DNA of 7,963 nucleotides from an uncultured Micrococcales bacterium (GTDB taxonomy: Bacteria; Actinomycetota; Actinomycetes; Actinomycetales; Microbacteriaceae). Positions 1-7,091 of this stretch are shown piece by piece. The position numbers were made by a program, and so were the translations under genes. Position 1 is the first letter of the stretch, and each line of letters begins with the position of its first letter. The DNA lies in contig CAIJWY010000183.1 in NCBI GenBank assembly GCA_903824455.1, positions 1 to 7,963 on the forward strand, written 5' to 3'. Under the pieces are notes generated by a model. That model was given only the letters and a program-made list of their open reading frames with translations. It ran no database searches and had not been told where the DNA came from.

Positions 1-1207
1 AGAACAGACCTTTGAGGTCGAAGACGCAGTTTTGAAACACACTCGTGGCTACCAAAACTACGCCAACGAGAACCGCAAGGTTTGGGAGGCGTCGTTCGAT
101 GTTTGGGCATCTGAAAACCCGGAGAGGCACAAGCTTCTTGAACGCCTGGTAACCGGACAACTACCTTCTCAACTAGGCGAATCGCTCCCTACCTTCGAGG
201 GTGGCACAGAGCTCTCCACTCGCGCTGCGTCGGGAAAGGTGATCAACGCCATCGCCGAGATTATGCCGGAGCTTTGGGGCGGTTCTTCAGACCTAGCCGA
301 ATCAAATCTCACCACAATATCTGGAGCAAAGTCGTTCATTCCTTCGGAATGGTCAACTCACGAATGGACCGGAGATCGTTATGGTCGCGTGCTTCACTTC
401 GGTATCCGCGAACACGCGATGGGTTCTATCTTGAATGGAATCGCTTTGAGTGGGCATACACGTCCATTCGGTGGCACCTTCCTCATCTTCAGTGACTACA
501 TGCGACCTGCCGTGCGATTAGCAGCACTGATGGGAGTTCCTTCAATTTTCGTTTGGACTCATGACTCGGTGGCCCTGGGTGAGGACGGACCAACTCACCA
601 GCCAATCGAGCAACTAGCCACGCTTCGGGCCATCCCCAACTTAGCTATCGTTCGCCCGGGCGACGCAAATGAGACGGCCTATGCCTGGGCTGGAATGCTA
701 GAGCACGTTAACGGACCGTCTGGCATAGCCCTTAGTCGACAGAACATCCCGGTTATCGCACGAGAAATTAAAGATGTGACTGGAACTTTGGTTGCCGGCG
801 CTCAAAACACTCTCAAAGGCGCTTACACGCTGGTAGAGGCAGCCAATGGGAAGCCAAAGGTTATTCTCATTGCCACCGGTTCGGAACTGCAGTTAGCTCT
901 CGAAGCAAGGCTTCAACTTGAAAAGGCCGGAGTCGCAACCCGAGTTGTATCCGCGCCGTGCCTCGAGTGGTTCGAAGAGCAATCAGAAGGTTACCGTTCG
1001 AGTGTGCTTCCATCTAACGTAAAAGCAAGAGTATCTATCGAAGCAGGGCTCAGCCTTGGCTGGAGTAAGTACGTTGGTCCCTTCGGTGAGTCTGTTTCCA
1101 TCGAACACTTCGGCGCCTCGGCCGACTACAAAACCCTATTCCGCGAATTTGGAATGACCGTTGAAAATGTTGTGGCAGCAGCCAAAACCAGTATGAAGAA
1201 AGCTTAG
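1..1207 (+). CDS. tkt: Transketolase, C-terminal two thirds (5' end cut by window)
   Basis: Transketolase (EC 2.2.1.1) moves two-carbon ketol units between sugar phosphates using thiamine diphosphate, in the cytosolic non-oxidative pentose phosphate pathway. The frame is open from base 2 (first residues EQTFEVEDAV), so the TTG at 32 is internal and the true start lies before the window. About 401 residues of a usual ~660-700 are seen. Counting from the codon at 2-4: a linker follows the lost first domain, then the pyrimidine-binding domain opens with WGGSSDLAES (92-101). FGIREHAM carries the glutamate (137) that family knowledge assigns to cofactor activation, and LGEDGPTHQP (192-201) carries the active-site Asp/His pair. 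The C-terminal domain runs to EHFGASADYKTLFREFG near the end. No frameshift or missing key residue is visible. It is the first visible gene of the operon and ends in TAG eight bases before tal. Identification is firm. Confidence 0.97.
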   Translation, partial: EQTFEVEDAVLKHTRGYQNYANENRKVWEASFDVWASENPERHKLLERLVTGQLPSQLGESLPTFEGGTELSTRAASGKVINAIAEIMPELWGGSSDLAESNLTTISGAKSFIPSEWSTHEWTGDRYGRVLHFGIREHAMGSILNGIALSGHTRPFGGTFLIFSDYMRPAVRLAALMGVPSIFVWTHDSVALGEDGPTHQPIEQLATLRAIPNLAIVRPGDANETAYAWAGMLEHVNGPSGIALSRQNIPVIAREIKDVTGTLVAGAQNTLKGAYTLVEAANGKPKVILIATGSELQLALEARLQLEKAGVATRVVSAPCLEWFEEQSEGYRSSVLPSNVKARVSIEAGLSLGWSKYVGPFGESVSIEHFGASADYKTLFREFGMTVENVVAAAKTSMKKA

Positions 1208-1208
1208 G
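1206..1208 (+). promoter_or_regulatory. Weak ribosome binding site of tal, overlapping the tkt stop
   Basis: AGG, formed by the last two bases of the tkt TAG stop plus the next G, lies seven bases before the TTG start of tal. It is the best Shine-Dalgarno match at this junction and supports the TTG at 1216. Reinitiation by ribosomes finishing tkt is plausible but inferred. Confidence 0.5.
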
Positions 1209-1215
1209 TATTCAA

Positions 1216-2322
1216 TTGACCAGTCCCCTAGCGAAGTTAGCAGCCAACGGAGTGAGCATTTGGCTCGATGATCTGTCTAGAAGTCGCATCGAATCCGGTA
1301 ACTTAGAGTCTTTGATTTCCTCCCGTTCTGTTTCAGGAGTGACCACTAACCCCACAATTTTTGCTGGCGCTCTTGGTAAGGGCGAAGGTTACGGGCCACA
1401 GGTAGCTGAACTGGCCGGGAAGGGCAAGTCTGCCACCGATGCGATTTTCGAAATCACCACCGTTGATGTGGCTAACGCATGCGATATTTTCCGCCGTGTT
1501 TATGACGAATCAGCTGGCTTTGATGGTCGCGTGTCAATCGAAGTAGAGCCAGGACTGGCCAACGATACCGAAAATACGATCAAGCAAGCGAAAGAACTTT
1601 TTGCCAAAGTCAACCGTGAAAACGTGATGATCAAGATTCCGGCCACGATCGCTGGATTGGCGGCAATAACGGAAGTTATTGGAGCTGGAATCAGTGTAAA
1701 TGTGACCCTGATTTTCTCTCTGGAACGGTATCGAGCCGTCATTGCCGCCTATGTGGCCGGTATTGCCAAAGCTAAAGCCCAAGGTCTTGATCTGAGCAAG
1801 ATCCATTCTGTGGCATCGTTCTTCGTTTCACGAGTTGACACCGAAATCGACAAACGTCTGGAATCAATTGGTTCTCCAGAGGCTATCGCATTGAAGAGCA
1901 AAGCAGCTCTTGCCAACGCTCGTCTGGCCTATCGCGTGTTTGAAGAAGAGTTCGCGACTACCGCATGGGCAGAGTTGGCGGCCGCCGGAGCTAACCAGCA
2001 ACGGCCACTGATGGCTTCTACGGGAGTGAAAGACCCAAATCTTTCTGACACTCTTTACGTGACCGAACTGGTTGCTCCGATGCTGGTGAATACCATGCCG
2101 GAGAAGACCATGGAGGCTGTCTTCGACCACGGAGAGATTCCTTCCAATTCGATTACCTCGCACTATGCAGAGGCAGAGGCAGATCTAGCTTTGGTTGAGG
2201 CTCAAGGCATAAGTATTTCCGAAGTTACCGATCTTCTTGAACGAGAAGGTGTTGAGAAGTTCATTGTTTCCTGGGGCGAATTGGTTGAGAGCACAACCAA
2301 GGCACTGGAGGCCGCCAAGTAA
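1216..2322 (+). CDS. tal: Transaldolase (long actinobacterial type)
   Basis: Transaldolase (EC 2.2.1.2) transfers a dihydroxyacetone unit from sedoheptulose-7-phosphate to glyceraldehyde-3-phosphate through a Schiff base, in the non-oxidative pentose phosphate pathway. The protein is 368 residues, the longer class typical of Actinobacteria rather than the ~315-residue E. coli TalB type. Visible motifs in barrel order are WLDDLSR (16-22, catalytic Asp region), GVTTNPTIF (41-49), SIEVEPGLA (107-115), NVMIKIPAT (136-144) with Schiff-base Lys140, NVTLIFS (162-168) and SFFVSRVD (201-208). The start is TTG: the N-terminus through GVSIWLDDLSR matches the family, and no in-frame ATG lies nearby upstream. 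A later GTG at 1252 would remove the conserved beginning. It follows tkt by eight bases and overlaps pgi by one base (TAATG). The same tal-pgi order exists as a single fused protein in other bacteria. Confidence 0.97.
   Translation: MTSPLAKLAANGVSIWLDDLSRSRIESGNLESLISSRSVSGVTTNPTIFAGALGKGEGYGPQVAELAGKGKSATDAIFEITTVDVANACDIFRRVYDESAGFDGRVSIEVEPGLANDTENTIKQAKELFAKVNRENVMIKIPATIAGLAAITEVIGAGISVNVTLIFSLERYRAVIAAYVAGIAKAKAQGLDLSKIHSVASFFVSRVDTEIDKRLESIGSPEAIALKSKAALANARLAYRVFEEEFATTAWAELAAAGANQQRPLMASTGVKDPNLSDTLYVTELVAPMLVNTMPEKTMEAVFDHGEIPSNSITSHYAEAEADLALVEAQGISISEVTDLLEREGVEKFIVSWGELVESTTKALEAAK
2307..2311 (+). promoter_or_regulatory. Ribosome binding site of pgi inside the end of tal
   Basis: GGAGG lies within the last codons of tal, ten bases before the pgi ATG. 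It is a full-strength Shine-Dalgarno core with slightly long spacing. With the TAATG overlap it supports the ATG at 2322 and suggests coupled translation of tal and pgi. Confidence 0.65.
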
Positions 2323-3917
2323 TGACTATCGCTGTAGCCACCAATGGCCTCACCAAAACTGCTGTGTCAAGTTGCCTCCAAGATTTATTGAACGATTCCG
2401 TTGCTAGCCGAATTGCGGCTAAAGACTTCACCCTCTGGGGCAAAGAAGCTGAGGCTGAAAGTTCAATTCGTTTGGGTTGGGTGACTTCCGCGCTTGATTC
2501 CAACCACCTGGTTTCTGCCATCCTAGATTTGAAGACCTACTTCAACGACAGGGGTATCGATCGATTCGTGCTGTGCGGGATGGGTGGCTCATCACTCGCT
2601 CCTGAGGTAATAGCCAAGACCGCCAGCGTGGTCCTAGTGGTTCTAGATTCAACTAATCCAGAGCAGGTGTCCAAAGCCCTTGGCGGAGATCTAACCAAGA
2701 CTGCGGTTATTGTTTCCTCAAAGTCCGGATCAACCGTGGAAACCGATTCTCAGAAACGCCTATTCGAAGCCGCGTTTACCAATGCGGGAATTGATAAGAC
2801 CGATCGCATCGTGATGGTTACCGACCCCGGTTCACCCATGGAAATTGCGGGCAAAGCCGACGGTTATCGTGTTTTCAACGCTGACCCAACCGTTGGCGGT
2901 CGCTATTCCGCACTTACCGCCTTTGGGCTGGTGCCGTCGGGCTTAGCCGGAGCCGACATCGCACGATTGCTAAGTGATGCCAAAGAAGTTATGTCATTAC
3001 TCGCTTCAAACGAAGACACGAATCCAGCACTCATTCTTGGTGCGGCACTCGCTCGCACCGCATATGCCGAGAAATTTGCCGACAAAATCGTGATCGTTGA
3101 GGATGGAACAGAGATACAAGGCTTTGGCGACTGGGCCGAGCAACTCATCGCCGAGTCAACCGGAAAATTGGGTAAGGGCATACTCCCTGTTGTCGTGAGT
3201 AATAGCGCCAATGAATTAAGCTCTCCGGCAGGTGACACAGTGATTGTTCGCGTGGTTGCCAACGCCACATCAGCCGGAGTCAACGAGATTGCCGTATCAG
3301 GTTCTCTAGGCGGTCAATTCTTGCTCTGGGAGTATGCAACGGTGATTGCCTCTCGGCTTATTGGCGTGAATCCCTTTGATCAACCGGATGTCGAATCCGC
3401 AAAAATTGCGGCTCGAGGAATGCTTGAGGGTCGAGTTGCGGAGTCAGAGGCAGATTTCGTAGTTCAGGACATCGAAGTTCGTGCGCTTGGTTTTGACTTG
3501 AAAGACTCAAAGACAGTTCCCGAAGCGATTGCCGCTCTGCTAAAAACCTTGGCTGACGATGGCTATCTGTCGGTGCATGCATATTTGGATCGAGAACGCT
3601 TCCCCGGGGCCAACGAAATAAGAGATGCAATTGCAAAGCGCACCAATCGACCAACCACCTTCGGTTGGGCTCCTAGATTTTTACACTCGACCGGGCAATT
3701 TCACAAAGGTGGTCCGGCGCAGGGCGTTTACCTGCAACTAATTTCGCGGGCCGAGGCTGACCTCTCAGTACCTGGGCGGGATTTCACCCTTGGCGAATTG
3801 ATTGGCTCTCAAGCCAGCGGTGACGCAAAGGTTCTGGCGGACCACGGTCGACCGGTACTCACGCTTACCCTTAACGATGTTGCTGCCGGTTTGAAAACGA
3901 TTAGCGAAAGCATCTAG
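2322..3917 (+). CDS. pgi: Glucose-6-phosphate isomerase with C-terminal extension (TAL-PGI clade)
   Basis: Interconverts glucose-6-phosphate and fructose-6-phosphate (EC 5.3.1.9). The 531-residue protein has two SIS-type sugar-phosphate domains. CGMGGSSLAPEV (85-96) and SKSGSTVET (133-141) are the first-domain phosphate loops. VGGRYS (191-196) is the PGI signature with the expected catalytic Arg194. ESTGKLGKG (278-286) carries Glu278, which I align with the catalytic base. FDQPDVESAK (352-361) is the second signature, ending in Lys361, the usual substrate lysine. After the PGI core (~1-365) there are ~165 more residues including FLHSTGQFHKGGP (453-465). From memory this extension is shared with bifunctional transaldolase/isomerase proteins. 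No histidine occurs between residues 63 and 418, so the ring-opening histidine of canonical PGIs has no counterpart in the core. The start ATG overlaps the tal stop. The gene ends in TAG eight bases before zwf. Its place here fits recycling of fructose-6-phosphate to Zwf. Confidence 0.94.
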   Translation: MTIAVATNGLTKTAVSSCLQDLLNDSVASRIAAKDFTLWGKEAEAESSIRLGWVTSALDSNHLVSAILDLKTYFNDRGIDRFVLCGMGGSSLAPEVIAKTASVVLVVLDSTNPEQVSKALGGDLTKTAVIVSSKSGSTVETDSQKRLFEAAFTNAGIDKTDRIVMVTDPGSPMEIAGKADGYRVFNADPTVGGRYSALTAFGLVPSGLAGADIARLLSDAKEVMSLLASNEDTNPALILGAALARTAYAEKFADKIVIVEDGTEIQGFGDWAEQLIAESTGKLGKGILPVVVSNSANELSSPAGDTVIVRVVANATSAGVNEIAVSGSLGGQFLLWEYATVIASRLIGVNPFDQPDVESAKIAARGMLEGRVAESEADFVVQDIEVRALGFDLKDSKTVPEAIAALLKTLADDGYLSVHAYLDRERFPGANEIRDAIAKRTNRPTTFGWAPRFLHSTGQFHKGGPAQGVYLQLISRAEADLSVPGRDFTLGELIGSQASGDAKVLADHGRPVLTLTLNDVAAGLKTISESI

Positions 3918-3918
3918 G
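3916..3918 (+). promoter_or_regulatory. Weak ribosome binding site of zwf, overlapping the pgi stop
   Basis: AGG, formed by the pgi TAG stop and the following G, lies seven bases before the zwf ATG. This is the same geometry as at the tkt/tal junction. No stronger Shine-Dalgarno match is visible. Confidence 0.45.
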
Positions 3919-3925
3919 CGAAACA

Positions 3926-5467
3926 ATGAGTCCAGCGCAATTGTCAGCCGGGAACAACCCCCTCAGAGACCCAGACGACCGTCGCCTAAATCGGATTGCG
4001 GGACCCTGTTCGCTCGTGATTTTCGGTGTAACCGGCGACCTCAGTCGCAAGAAGTTGATGCCGGCAGTTTACGACCTGGCCAATCGAGGGCTGTTGCCTC
4101 CAGGCTTTGCCCTGGTAGGTTTTGCCAGGCGCGAATGGGCAAACCAAGACTTCGCCAAAGTCGTGCATGATTCCGTAAAGACGTATTCAAGGACCCCATT
4201 CAACGAAGAAGTTTGGCAACAACTCTCAGAAGGAATACGTTTCGTTCAGGGCGACTTCGACGACGATGAAGCCTTCGACCGTCTCAAGGAGACAATTGCC
4301 GAACTCGATGCCAAGCGCGGCACCAATGGCAATCACGCCTTCTACCTATCGATACCACCTAAGGCGTTTCCGCTGGTTTGTCGACAGCTCAGTCGCAGTG
4401 GGTTAGCTGCACCAAAACAAGATCAATTCCGTCGTGTAGTTATCGAAAAGCCATTCGGCAGTGACTTGCAATCGGCTCGAGAACTAAACGCAGTTGTCGA
4501 GACAGTTTTTCCGGCCGACTCAATATTCCGTATCGATCACTACCTCGGTAAAGAGACGGTGCAGAACATTCTGGCTCTCCGGTTTGCGAACCAATTGTTC
4601 GAGCCACTATGGAACAAAACGCACATTGATCACGTGCAGATAACTATGGCTGAAGACATCGGTGTTGGCGGGCGCGCTGGCTATTACGATGGCATTGGTG
4701 CAGCTCGTGACGTAATCCAAAATCACCTGCTCCAACTTCTGGCACTCACGGCGATGGAGGAGCCGGTTTCTTTCGATGCCGCCGATCTAAGAAACGAAAA
4801 GGAGAAGGTTCTGAAGGCGGTTCGTCTTCCCAAGGATTTATCCAAGCACACGGCTCGAGGGCAGTATGCCGGTGGCTGGCAAGGCGGCGAAGAGGTACTA
4901 AGTTTTTTGTCGGAAGAGGGTATGAATCCGAAGTCCATGACCGAAACCTACGCTGCCATGCGTCTTGACATCAAAACACCTAGATGGTCTGGGGTTCCGT
5001 TTTATCTTCGAGCCGGCAAACGACTTGGTCGAAGAGTCACTGAGATTGCTGTGGTATTTAAGCGCGCTCCACAGAAGCTGTTCGCGTCTGACCAGACTTC
5101 GGAGCTAGGCCAAAACGCGTTAGTTATCCGAGTTCAGCCGGATGAGGGAATCACTATTCGGTTTGGCTCAAAGGTTCCAGGAGTTGGAATGCACGTTCGC
5201 GACGTGACTATGGATTTTGGTTACGGGCATGCATTTACGGAGGCCAGTCCGGAAGCCTACGAGAGGCTCATACTCGATGTCTTATTGGGAGACCCTCCCC
5301 TATTTCCGAGGCATGAGGAAGTCGAATTATCTTGGAAGATTCTCGACCCGATTGAGAAGTTTTGGCTGTCACAAGGTCAACCCGAACAGTATCGGCCAGG
5401 AACTTGGGGTCCAGCTTCAGCGGACTTGATGCTGGAAAATGACGGCAGGGCTTGGAGACGCCCATGA
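3926..5467 (+). CDS. zwf: Glucose-6-phosphate 1-dehydrogenase
   Basis: Oxidises glucose-6-phosphate to 6-phosphogluconolactone with reduction of NADP+ (EC 1.1.1.49), the committed step of the oxidative pentose phosphate pathway. The 513-residue length is normal. The N-terminal Rossmann domain shows GVTGDLSRKKLMPA (34-47). GFARREW (65-71) has Arg68 where the family places the NADP 2'-phosphate contact (inferred). EKPFG is at 174-178. The active-site signature RIDHYLGKE (202-210) holds His205 and Lys209, and the catalytic-base histidine is expected at His267 in QNHLLQ. YLRAGKRL (360-367) is the conserved substrate-side loop. The start fits the family: the opening MSPAQLSAGNNPLRDPDDRR resembles Microbacteriaceae Zwf as I remember it. 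Its TGA stop overlaps the opcA ATG in an ATGA junction, consistent with co-production of enzyme and partner. No truncation or altered key residue is seen. Confidence 0.97.
   Translation: MSPAQLSAGNNPLRDPDDRRLNRIAGPCSLVIFGVTGDLSRKKLMPAVYDLANRGLLPPGFALVGFARREWANQDFAKVVHDSVKTYSRTPFNEEVWQQLSEGIRFVQGDFDDDEAFDRLKETIAELDAKRGTNGNHAFYLSIPPKAFPLVCRQLSRSGLAAPKQDQFRRVVIEKPFGSDLQSARELNAVVETVFPADSIFRIDHYLGKETVQNILALRFANQLFEPLWNKTHIDHVQITMAEDIGVGGRAGYYDGIGAARDVIQNHLLQLLALTAMEEPVSFDAADLRNEKEKVLKAVRLPKDLSKHTARGQYAGGWQGGEEVLSFLSEEGMNPKSMTETYAAMRLDIKTPRWSGVPFYLRAGKRLGRRVTEIAVVFKRAPQKLFASDQTSELGQNALVIRVQPDEGITIRFGSKVPGVGMHVRDVTMDFGYGHAFTEASPEAYERLILDVLLGDPPLFPRHEEVELSWKILDPIEKFWLSQGQPEQYRPGTWGPASADLMLENDGRAWRRP
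5454..5458 (+). promoter_or_regulatory. Ribosome binding site deciding the opcA start
   Basis: GGAGA lies five bases before the ATG at 5464. It favours that ATG over the TTG at 5452, which would place the site inside the gene, and over the ATG at 5476. Confidence 0.7.
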
Positions 5468-6387
5468 TCACAAGGATGACTGCCACTACGATTAGCGAGG
5501 TATCGAAGGCTCTGGTCAACATTCGTGAGCAGGGTGGTGCCGTTGCACTCGGCCGCGTGTTGACTCTGGTAATCCAAACACGTGAGATCGACATTGAGTC
5601 GGCAATTAAGTCGGCTAACGACGCATCTCGAGAACACCCCTGTCGAATAATTGTGCTCTCGGAGGTTAGCGCGGCTAAATCAAATCCAGCGAACCTCGAT
5701 GCCGAGATTCGCGTTGGTGGAGACGCGGGTGCATCGGAGGTAATCGTGCTTCGAGCCTCTGGTATGGCTGCTTCCGATCCAGAACTTCTGGTCACCGGAC
5801 TATTGCTCCCAGACGCACCGGTTGTGGCATGGTGGCCAGGTACCTCGCCGGTGAAGATATCTAGTTCCCCAATCGGCAGAATTGCCACACGTCGGATTAC
5901 CGACGCCGCGGTTCAAGCGAATCCGCACCAGTTTCTAAAACAACTGGCCAAGGAATATTCACCGGGAGATTCTGATTTTGCTTGGACGCGACTCACACTA
6001 TGGCGAGCACAGCTGGCCGCTGTACTTGATCAGCCTCCTTATGACGTTGTTACTGCCGTTGAGGTAACTGGAGCGCCTAACTCTCCAAGCACTAGCCTTC
6101 TGGCCGCCTGGTTAGGTCTTAAATTGAAGTTGAAAGTGTCAATTACCAGCGAACCTCGAGGCAAATCGATTAGCGGCATAAAGGGTGTAAAACTAATTCG
6201 CAAATCGGGAAACATCGAGATAGTCAGACGAGTACCAGACATTGCCACGCTGATCCAACCAACGCAACCAACCAGAGAGATTTCGCTTCCACGAAGAAGC
6301 GATCGTGACTGCCTCAGCGAAGATCTTCGTCGTTTAGACCCAGATGAACTATTCGGAAAAGTGATCAAATGGTACGCGCGCTCGTAA
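5464..6387 (+). CDS. opcA: Glucose-6-phosphate dehydrogenase assembly/activator protein OpcA
   Basis: OpcA is a non-enzymatic partner that promotes assembly and activity of glucose-6-phosphate dehydrogenase; it is known from cyanobacteria and Actinobacteria. The product is 307 residues, the usual actinobacterial size. Recognisable blocks are IREQGGAVALGRVLTLVI (20-37), LLPDAPVVAWWPG (114-126), RRITDA (143-148), DFAWTRLTLWRAQLAAVLDQ (171-190) and the C-terminal CLSEDLRRLDPDELF (283-297). I chose ATG 5464 over the longer TTG 5452 form because it aligns with the usual MI-V-LP-TTT beginning, has GGAGA five bases upstream, and forms an ATGA overlap with the zwf stop. The frame is also open upstream to 5452, so an extra four residues cannot be excluded. 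It overlaps pgl by 19 bases. No catalytic residues are expected. Confidence 0.93.
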   Translation: MITRMTATTISEVSKALVNIREQGGAVALGRVLTLVIQTREIDIESAIKSANDASREHPCRIIVLSEVSAAKSNPANLDAEIRVGGDAGASEVIVLRASGMAASDPELLVTGLLLPDAPVVAWWPGTSPVKISSSPIGRIATRRITDAAVQANPHQFLKQLAKEYSPGDSDFAWTRLTLWRAQLAAVLDQPPYDVVTAVEVTGAPNSPSTSLLAAWLGLKLKLKVSITSEPRGKSISGIKGVKLIRKSGNIEIVRRVPDIATLIQPTQPTREISLPRRSDRDCLSEDLRRLDPDELFGKVIKWYARS

Positions 6388-7091
6388 ACCGATTTCCCAA
6401 TTCAGCGGCAGTGGCTGAACAGGTAGCCCTGGATCTATTCAGCTTCGTTCGCGAAACTCTTGAGGGAAAAGATCGCGTGGACATTGCGCTGACTGGCGGA
6501 ACAGTTGGAATTGCTACGTTGGCAGCCGCGAGCCAACTACCCTTTAACGACCTTGACCTCAGCCGAATCCACATTTGGTGGGGTGACGAGCGTTACGTTG
6601 AAGCAGACAGCTTGGATCGAAATGCGCTTCAAGCGCGTAATGCTTGGCTTCGCACGCTGGAAATCACTGCTGAGAACATTCACGAGTTTCCGAGTAGTGA
6701 ATCGGGTCTTACCGTAAGTGAGGCCGCCCAGAAGTTCGATGAAGAGTTTTCAAAGTCCGGAATTCACTTTGATTTGATGCTCATGGGAATGGGACCAGAC
6801 GGCCACATAGCGAGCCTCTTTCCCGGCAAAGACAACTGGAAAACAACTGTGGCAGTCACTTACGAAGAAAACTCACCTAAGCCACCGTCACAGCGTCTAT
6901 CTTTCAGCTACGCCGAAATAAACAACTCGAATCAAATTTGGTTCACCGTGGCCGGATCCGATAAGGCAGCTGCAGTTGCGGTTGCTTTCGGCGATGACCC
7001 CGAGAGCTTGCCTGTTGGCCGGGCACGCGGCAAAGAAAAGACGGTCTGGTATGTAGACCAGACCGCCGGAAATCTTGTTTGGGGCTGCTAG
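6369..7091 (+). CDS. pgl: 6-phosphogluconolactonase
   Basis: Hydrolyses 6-phosphogluconolactone to 6-phosphogluconate (EC 3.1.1.31), the second oxidative pentose phosphate step, directly after Zwf. The 240 residues match the DevB/SOL-type lactonase, related to glucosamine-6-phosphate deaminase. Visible motifs are the phosphate loop ALTGGTVG (40-47), WWGDERYV (70-77) followed by DRNALQAR (83-90), and GMGPDGHIASLFPG (140-153) with the catalytic His146. A KPPSQRLSFS block (171-180) and GRARGKEKTVW (217-227) follow. The ATG lies 19 bases inside the end of opcA and is preceded by a GGAAAAG-like site (6355-6361) at seven bases, suggesting coupled translation. It ends the operon in TAG, sharing the tetranucleotide CTAG with the opposing secG stop. 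Its last coding stretch also carries the hairpin of the opposing operon's terminator. Confidence 0.95.
   Translation: MVRALVNRFPNSAAVAEQVALDLFSFVRETLEGKDRVDIALTGGTVGIATLAAASQLPFNDLDLSRIHIWWGDERYVEADSLDRNALQARNAWLRTLEITAENIHEFPSSESGLTVSEAAQKFDEEFSKSGIHFDLMLMGMGPDGHIASLFPGKDNWKTTVAVTYEENSPKPPSQRLSFSYAEINNSNQIWFTVAGSDKAAAVAVAFGDDPESLPVGRARGKEKTVWYVDQTAGNLVWGC
7031..7065 (-). terminator. Intrinsic terminator of the tpiA-secG operon inside pgl
   Basis: Two perfect nine-base arms, CGGTCTGGT (7042-7050) and ACCAGACCG (7057-7065), flank a six-base loop. Read on the minus strand the hairpin is followed at once by TCTTTTCTTT (7041-7032), eight T in ten. It begins 22 bases after the secG stop, the expected place for a rho-independent terminator. 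On the plus strand the tail is only weakly T-rich and the hairpin is still inside translated pgl, so it should act mainly on minus-strand transcripts. Stem, loop and tail are seen directly; function is inferred. Confidence 0.78.

Noticed and set aside
32..34. TTG as a start for transketolase
   Set aside because: The frame stays open to the window edge with residues (FEVEDAV) that fit transketolase, and the whole first catalytic domain would be missing. The gene is cut by the window, not short.
2903..3283. A 126-codon minus-strand open frame inside pgi
   Set aside because: Antisense to the PGI signature and core. The low-complexity Ser/Ala/Thr composition is typical of a shadow frame.
5452..5454. 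TTG as the start of opcA
   Set aside because: The ATG at 5464 aligns with the family N-terminus, has a well-placed GGAGA and makes the ATGA junction. The TTG form adds four unmatched residues.
5268..5888. A 206-codon minus-strand open frame across the zwf/opcA junction
   Set aside because: It is antisense to two clearly conserved genes, and the translation shows no recognisable motif and is rich in Ser/Arg/Ala as expected from reversed codons. It would need its own start signals, which I do not see.
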